Positions 56,911-64,000 of a stretch of 64,000 nucleotides of DNA are shown piece after piece (position 1 is the stretch's first letter; every line of letters begins with the position of its first letter). Source of the DNA: Owenia fusiformis (taxonomy: Eukaryota > Annelida > Polychaeta > Sabellida > Oweniidae); contig CAIIXF020000009.1 of the NCBI GenBank assembly GCA_903813345.2, positions 23,339,759 through 23,403,758 of the forward strand, read 5' to 3'. The position numbers were made by a program, and so were the translations under genes. The notes under the pieces are model-generated. The model worked only from the letters and a program-made list of their open reading frames with translations. It ran no database searches and was not told the origin of the DNA.

Positions 56911-59900
56911 ATGGTGAACCCATTCCATTTGATGCCGGGCCCAAAGGTTTGGCCCATCTTTGGATGTGGACTCAACTACTCTAAGTTTGGTAAGTTGGAT
57001 TCAAAACTCCTAAAAATGTTTTTTTGAATGACAGGATAGACAGGATAGAAAAATTTAGTTCTATATAAATAGGTTTTATATAAGCGTTAATGACAAAAAC
57101 CTGATAAGGGGAAAGATATTGCCTTTAAAAAGCGACGAGGCAATCGCCTTTGTCTGTTTGCCTCGTTTGCCTCATCATCCTGCGCTACGCTACAGCTAAA
57201 TCAAAACTTTTTCAGTACGTTAAGGTTATTTTCTTACGAGAGGATTTTGTTTTTCGAGTCATTTATTTTGCTTAATGAATTTCTCCATATAATCTGAAAG
57301 GCACCTCGAAATAGGCTGAAAACAATCATTCTTCCATTGGGGAAGAAAACATGGGATACTAACTTTATCGCATTTTGAAAAACTTGTCGAGAAGTGGTCA
57401 TTAACATTATTGGAAAACAACTCAAAGAAAACTATTTTTACTTGAGAAATTTCTATAAACTATTTGAAATGTCCTTTCTAAGTTTCGCCGTGAGTAAAGT
57501 GCAAATGTTAATTCTAGATTCACCGGGTGTTGGTCAAATCTAGGTTTACACTAGGTTTACTTCGAATGGAGGTAGATTCACGCGGGGTTGTCTTTGAGTG
57601 GAGTTTAGGTTCAGTCTAGGTTTTCTTTCAGTGGAGAGTGGAATCAGTCTAGGTACACTTTGAGTGGATCGTACCACTCAAGTTTCGCTTCGAGTTGAAT
57701 GAGGAATCCCTCAAGGTTTGCTATGCGTGGGATGTAGGTCCAATCTTGGTTCGCTTTGAGTAGAGTGTAGGTTCACTTTAGGTTCGCTTTGAGTGGGTTG
57801 TAGGTTCAATCTTAGTTTGCATGGGGAGCGGGGGGGGCACAATTCAAGTCAGGAGATAAACCTCTCATAAATTCATAATTTTTTTACCTGAAAGTTTTCA
57901 TCGGACTGCAAATCATCTGCAGGTCATATTGGATCGTGTATTCCTTAATTACAATCGTTCGGGAATTTATGACAAATCCGATTATTTTATTATTAAAGTA
58001 CGGGTGGTCAAAAAAATGGAAACCCTAATACCATTTTCCTCATATCTTTGTCATTTTAAGAAATAACTCCCTGCTACCAGCCTACTTTATTTCATGACCA
58101 TCAGTTTGATATTCACAATGTTACAGTACTTTAAAGAACATGCCCAGTGGCCACTATTGCGTTGTGGGGAAACCTGTACTCAACGTCTAAAATGTCCCCC
58201 CTACCTGTGGGGATATGGCAGAGATAGAGTATATGAGAATGACCTCAGGACAATTGCAAACCTCAAAAGTGAGATCATTTGTGTCATTCAGGCCATACCT
58301 GCTGAGGAATGCATTCGGGTCATTGACAACTGTGCTGTTTTGCCTACAGCGCGATAATGGCCAAATCTGAACCATGTTATTCAAAGTGCTGTAAAATTGT
58401 GACTATCAGTCTGATGGTCATGAAATATGGTAGGGTGGTAGGAAATTGAATGCTTTACAGATGTGTAAAATATCAGGGAGTAATTCCCTAAAGTGACAAA
58501 GATATAAGGAAAATGCAGGGTTTCCATTTTTTGACCACCCGTGTATGATATAGTATGTAATTACATAACATCTTCAGGTGACGGTGTCAGTGTAATCTAA
58601 GGACAGCACTTATTGGTTAATTACCTTGTTTCTCATCCCAACAAATGAAGTTCGTTTGGGATATTATGAACCCTTCATCCGTCCGTCCGTCAGTTCGTCT
58701 GTCAGTGCGTCCGTCCGTCTGGATGATAACGTGAATACTAGTCGACGGATTTTCTTAGTAGGTTAATTTTGAAATCTCATGAAATTAGAAATGACCACCT
58801 AATGTGGGATTTGCAATAATTTTCCGATCTCTTATACTCAAATCGAAGGAATTTTAGAGTAGATCACAATAATGGTAATGTTTTTTTCTGATTCGTGCAT
58901 CAGTAAATTCAAAATATCTCCCTAACCCCCCTATCACACCAAACTAGTTCTTACCCGTTCTTGCCAGTCCTACGAAAACGTCGTAAAACGGGCTCAATCT
59001 GGCTGTAATCGGGAAATATCTCTAAAATAATTAGCTACTTCGATCATAAACAGTCTTCAATACGTCCATCTCATTCGCAGTTCGTTCAGGTCGTACCACG
59101 ATCGGTGTGCAACGTCGTTTAACGCGTCCCTTAGTCTAGAAGGTCATCATGACCTGATTACAGAACGGTATGGTCGGCATCGAATTTTGAATCGATTCAA
59201 AATTCTAAAATCACCTTCCCGTCTGAGAACGTTCATGAAGTTCGTAAGTAGACCTTAGAAAGTTGCAGCTACGTTCATTCCGTTCGCACAAAGTTTAAAA
59301 CCAGTTTTGAAGAACGCAGTGGCAACTTGTTTGGTGTGATAGCTATATTTTGGCTAACTCGATCATAAGCAGTCTTTAATACGTTCTTAGTCAGTTTAAA
59401 CCCGTTTGCAATTAGTTCTACCTCGTTCTCAAAACGTCCTCAGACAGTTCAACTCGTTGTAAAAACGTCCCTAGTAGGATTGAAGTACGACGGTTCCGTT
59501 CGTAGTACGTCCAGCTCGTCGTTAGTACGCGGTCACTCGTTCTTATTGTAAAACGTGACGACCACGAGATCATTTTGAGCATGTTCTAAGTTCTAGAGGA
59601 CCCACCCGTTCGAGTACGTTCGATGAAGTTTGTAAATAGACCCCAAACGGTTCTAAGTACGTCCAGTCCGTTCGTACACAGTTGAAGCCCGTTCTCGAGA
59701 ACGTAGTGAGAACTAGTTTGGTGTGATAGTAGGGTAAAGCAGGAATTTTCTATTACTTAGAGATCTCTTCAAAGTATGGTTACATTATATTAAATCTCAA
59801 ATATATCTAATCTATAAATATTACATTGTGACATATACAGATTAATGAATATGGTGTTCGTTGGGATTTGCTACTCCATGGAATTGCCGTATTTTTAACT

Positions 59901-62900
59901 ATATAATCATGTAATTTGAACCATCAATATAGAAATTCACAAATGGTTGGTAAACATATTAATCATAGGTTAAAATAATCAACCACACGTCATTATTTGT
60001 ATAGAATCCTTACATATTAATTATAGGTTAATAACCCACCCGTCATTCTGATCCACATAACATCTTTCTGTTTCACCGACTGAGGAGAAATAAGATGTCA
60101 TGATGCTCACACGCCGTTAATTAAATGTCGCTTTATACTCATCCTCCTTAGCAGGCTTCCAGAATCGTACCTCCTTCTTACTAGATTCTGGATTTTGAAA
60201 CCCTGCGTACGGAGGATGCTTTATAATACAATGAAAGAATTTTAGCTGTGCAAAGTAAAGCCAGCTCAAGGAGCGTAAATAAATCAAAACACATTCAAAT
60301 TTTATTAGAAATGCCAAATGAACACCCGGCAATCGCACAATAAACTGTAATGCATTGTAAACTGTCCCAAATAAAAGAGTATTTGTCTTCCATTTTAAGA
60401 GCATCTCGGTGAAAAAAGAAATCATATTCAGGCATTATCCTTAGTTCCCCCCAAATTTTTCTCTTTCTCTAATTAGGACCGGACAATTGAAGATGAGGTG
60501 CTAAGTAGGTTGGTCTCTATGACAGCACAAAATTGGACTACTAACATTTCGAAAATTATGTAAGAAAAAATTAACTGTAAAGTGTAAGGTCACGTCTTTC
60601 GTGGTCTTTCTAGTTGATATGTAGGTTGATACGAAAATGTAAACACTTTGGTCAACGTAGCTATTTTTCCAAGTCCCTTTAACTAGTGACCTTGAGTTCG
60701 TTATTGGTTAAAATAACGGAATGCAGTTCCGTGAAATAGCGTACCAACTACGCCAACTGCCAACTTTAAAGTTCAATTTATATCAAAATCTTAAAATCAC
60801 AAAATTTAATAATTACTTACTTATTACTTATTTCAGGTAAATACAGTTTCGAGCGATTACATTTAGCTAAGATAGACTACTATAAACGATACGGGAATAT
60901 CTATAGGGAACGTCTTGGGCCCATGTGGATCGTTAACCTGTTTAGTCCGGATGATATGGCTAAGGTATTCAGGGCGGAGGGGAGATACCCTAACAGACCA
61001 GCGCTGCCCATTGTGACGGCAGGGCACAAGCACGATGGTATACGACTGGGGCTTGGATCATTGTAAGTCCAGTAATATAAGGGCGCATCGTATATTTAAA
61101 CATCCAGTTAGACGCTTTTGTACAGTTTAGATTTTTATGTGAAAAAACTTATTTCAATCTCTTCTGAAAGATTGAACCGGCTGTTTGAATGGAACCAATA
61201 TTTATTCTTTTAGGGGTGGCAAAGAATGGCACAAATTGAGAACTTCTATTACTAAGATAATGATGAGACCAAAGGCTGCGACTCTGTACCTTCCCGCGCA
61301 AAATAAAGTTGCAGACGACTTTGTGCAATTCCTGAAAGAATCTCGAAATGAAAAGATGCAAATCCCTGACTTTTACAATCAGATATTGAAGTATACGATG
61401 GAATGTAAGAAAGAAGTATCAATCAAATTATCTGGTTTATCGAGTTTCCCTATTAAAATGTTTTATCAAAAAGCGTTCCTAATTTCGAGATTTGCGCTCT
61501 GGTATTTTTTTGCATTTATATTTTTAGCGATAGGAACTGTATGTTTCAACACCCGATTGGGGACTCTCTCACATGACCTCAAGGCTGATTCCGAAGCATA
61601 TAAAATGGTGATGGGATCGGCAGCTATGTTTGACGGTGTTGTACGAACAACATATGCATTCCCCTGGTACATGCTCTTCAGGACAAAACTCTATAAACAA
61701 TTTAAATGGGGCAAGGAGACGTGTGAGAAGTAAGATCACTTTTCAGTCTTAGATATACATTTTATCCAGGTAAAAGTGACAGATCAGTTGGGTTATTTCA
61801 ATCTTCTATCGCTCGTTCATTTCTAGAATTGCCCAGATCTACATCGACAAGACATTGGAGAGGTTGAAAAACACTAATGATGGAAATGAGGCTCATGAGA
61901 GTGAAGTCACTTTTCTGACGACTCTGTTGGAATCAGGCAAGGTTTCCAAGGAGGAAGCGTTAGATATCACTGTTGACCTTTTTACTGCCGCAATTGACTC
62001 GGTAAGTGCAAGACACGACTGTGACTTCAAATATTGGTACAGTATATTACTCATAGAGGTATCGTTTGCTATGGATCTTTTAGTATACTGATCAGAATTT
62101 GAAGACAAACTTGATAGTCGATGTTAAATCACGGAAAGAGGTCATTGGGTTATCGTTTCAAACATATACACAAGACAAAAATGCTGTTATTGCATTTAGT
62201 TTACTGGTATTTGTCTAGCATATAAAGGACCGATGGTGAAATTCCCCTGGATATTCCATGCTTTATTAACTGAAAAGTTGAAAACTTTCTTTTGTTTAGA
62301 CAGCATCAGCGTTATCATTCGCTATCTACAATCTGTCAAAACATCCAGAAAAACAAGAAAAACTTTATCAAGAAATAAAAGATGTCGTTGGTGATGGCGG
62401 AGATGTTACGGCTGACCAACTGGACAAGATGCATTATTTAAAAGCATGCATAAAGGAATCATTTAGGTAGGGAACCAAATTTAATTGTGTTCTTAAAGTT
62501 TATTTGAAGATCGTTATATCGATGAATTCCGAAAATCGTTTGAAATAGACAAAATATGTTCATATAATTCATTCAAATATTTAATTTTGCAGATTAAACT
62601 TTCCCATTGAGGGGGGAACACGTAGAATACTAGAGGAAAGTTTGGAACTGGGTGGCTACAAAGTTCCCAAAGGGGTAAAGTACTTCATTATCGTTGATCC
62701 ATTTTAACATAGATAAGCTCTTGATTGAATATTATACATTTTCTAATTCTAAACGAAAATCCCTTTAATGTAACGTTAGTTTAGGAATATATTTCGTTTT
62801 TTTGTTGAGGGAAAAATATTGATGTCAGAAAAAGTACAGACTAAATTTTACTCTTCATTTCGAGTCCCATCATAATTTGGGAGAGGGTGTCTACGCTTGT

Positions 62901-63444
62901 TGCCTTCCATAATGCTCACCCTTAAGATCTCACCCTTAGACTTGCTCGGGTGGATACTATTGATAATGCTGTTTCATCATATAAAGGTACACGATTGTGC
63001 AGGCCACCAAAGAAGAATATCAAAATGTCAAAAATCCTACACTACATGGGTTGATATGATACCCCAGCCGTTTCTCTCTCATGAGGCAAATTTGTTACCA
63101 AAATGTACCATAACTTCTTTTTACAGACGCTGATCGCTATGAACGCTCAGACGACTTGCCTCATGGAGGAATATTTCGATAAACCTTTTGAGTATGTCCC
63201 CGAGCGTTGGATGAAAGATGGGAGCGCTGAACTGAACCCGCCACCAGCGTTCACCATGATGCCATTCGGCTACGGTCCCCGGATGTGCGTCGGGAGGAGG
63301 TTTGCAGAGCAGGAGATATACCTAGCGCTAATGAAAATGGTTGGGCATTTCAAACTGGGATATACCGGAAAAGGAATAGGGATGCTAAACAGAGTGTTTA
63401 CAATGCCAGACTCTCCGCTTACAGTGACATTTACTGAGAGATAA
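56911..63444 (+). CDS. Cytochrome P450, mitochondrial clan
   Basis: Heme-thiolate mono-oxygenase. Coding exons: 56911-56989, 60837-61062, 61214-61404, 61528-61729, 61827-62001, 62300-62466, 62593-62674, 63127-63444. All are in phase; 479 aa from the ATG at 56911. Exon 1 supplies the proline hinge (LMPGPKVWPIFGCG). Then FERLHLAKIDYYKRYGNIYRE, GGKEWHKLRTSITKIMMRP, I-helix FTAAIDST (about 285-292), ExxR as KESFR (344-347), PERW (399-402) and the heme loop PFGYGPRMCVGRRFAEQE with Cys428. RLH, the RPKA block and CVGRRFAE are typical of the CYP10/27/24-type mitochondrial clan. The 123-bp intron after 61404 happens to be open; reading through it would insert a false hydrophobic stretch. The I-helix consensus Gly and first Thr are Ala and Ser here. 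No targeting presequence is visible: an in-frame stop lies 24 bases before the ATG, so a further 5' exon is likely. Substrate unknown. Confidence 0.92.
57520..57830. repeat. Degenerate tandem repeat, gttcgctttgagtgga unit
   Basis: Six to eight diverged copies of about 40 bp (aggttcactttaggttcgct, ttgagtggagtgtaggttca, atcttggttcgctttgagta) in P450 intron 1. Confidence 0.75.
58000..58543 (+). mobile_element. Truncated mariner/Tc1-like element
   Basis: Terminal inverted repeats cgggtggtcaaaaaaatgga and tccattttttgaccacccg; the arms continue to pair for about 110 bp (tcatgaccatcagtttgat against atcagtctgatggtcatga). The interior codes for the C-terminal end of a transposase only. Confidence 0.88.
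58175..58357 (+). pseudogene. Transposase C-terminal fragment
   Basis: The frame holds PYLWGYGRDRVYENDLRTIA followed by LK..I and IPAEECIRVIDN. This pattern (LWGY..D.VY, then LK..I...I..I..E...RV..N) closes many mariner-like transposases of animals. Only about 60 residues remain, with no DDE catalytic residues. Confidence 0.75.
58929..59735. mobile_element. Inverted-repeat element, about 0.8 kb
   Basis: cctatcacaccaaactagtt at the left and aactagtttggtgtgatagt at the right are near-exact complements. An internal copy of the end (gtttggtgtgatag) at 59319 suggests nested or dimeric structure. The interior is dense in acgt/cgtt-type words. Confidence 0.88.
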
Positions 63445-64000
63445 GAACTAGCCTAGATATAGATATGATAAAAAATACTCACTGTACTTTTATGTGCACC
63501 TGCAATGCATAGTCAACATCAGTCTCAAAATGAAAATATATGAATTCTATAATTATCTTTATTGCTCCGTTAGATTTATAGTACAAGTACTCATTAGCTT
63601 TCATATACCATTGATTTCCATATACCATTGACTTCTATATATACCATTGACTTCTATATATACCATCGACTTCCATATACCATCGACTTCCATATACCAT
63701 CGACTTCCATATACTGTTGACTTCCATATACCATTGATCCATTGACAAACGACCGCCGCAATTGTATTCGTAACCTTTAACGTATTTTCACCAAGTATGT
63801 CAACCAATATGCGCCGGAAATATTTTCAATATCTACTAGTATATGATCAGAAACATTGTTTTTCAAAGATTGTAGCCTTATACCAGTAAAATACAAAATA
63901 GTGTACTTAACAGAAAATGTATTCTCCAGACCCATGATAAAGGAAGGTCTCGACTCTGGTCTTGACTATGCATGATCTGACATGCATTCCGTTTGATCCT
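63445..64000. other. Downstream of P450; no gene, one minisatellite
   Basis: Apart from the tandem repeat at 63595-63745 I see nothing. The P450 3' UTR should lie in the first part, but no well-placed aataaa was found. Confidence 0.5.
63595..63745. repeat. 16-20 bp tandem repeat
   Basis: About nine copies of ataccattgacttccat with variants (atcgacttcc, tatataccattgacttcta). Confidence 0.92.

Overview
The window is AT-rich nuclear DNA from an invertebrate animal. Genes are split by short-to-long GT-AG introns, intergenic and intronic DNA is packed with small inverted-repeat DNA transposons and minisatellites, and all gene models use the standard code. The gene content (an ADMP-type BMP ligand, METTL14, BRAT1, a mitochondrial-clan P450, a fibrinogen-related lectin-like protein) points to a bilaterian, most likely a marine lophotrochozoan or non-vertebrate deuterostome. 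I cannot name the species from sequence alone.

Layout. 0-2.4 kb: the last two visible exons of an ADMP-like TGF-beta/BMP ligand (+). 2.4-7.3 kb: no gene, but a decayed mariner-type element. 7.4-9.8 kb: MRPS37/CHCHD1 (-, three exons), divergent across about 430 bp from METTL14 (10.2-24.9 kb, +, ten coding exons, 452 aa). METTL14 intron 8 (5.9 kb) holds a complete, single-exon secreted fibrinogen-related gene on the opposite strand. 26.7-41.6 kb: UQCRC2 (-, twelve coding exons, 446 aa), whose introns carry several inverted-repeat elements, one of them filled by a 1.6-kb satellite. UQCRC2 and BRAT1 (41.7-52.6 kb, +, ten coding exons, about 965 aa) are divergent, with start codons only about 110 bp apart; that gap contains YY1-, E-box-, NRF-1- and ETS-like sites. 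BRAT1 intron 7 hosts a second nested antisense gene, a four-exon secreted lipocalin with a TATA box. 52.6-56.9 kb and much of 57-60.8 kb are transposon-rich non-coding DNA. 56.9-63.4 kb: a mitochondrial-clan cytochrome P450 (+, eight coding exons).

The genes do not form one pathway. MRPS37 (mitoribosome) and UQCRC2 (complex III) are nuclear genes for mitochondrial proteins, each sharing a divergent promoter region with an RNA-processing factor: METTL14 (m6A writer) and BRAT1 (INTS11/INTS9 chaperone and DNA-damage factor). The two nested antisense genes both encode secreted proteins. All exon junctions given were checked by hand for GT/AG ends and phase continuity; there was no transcript evidence.
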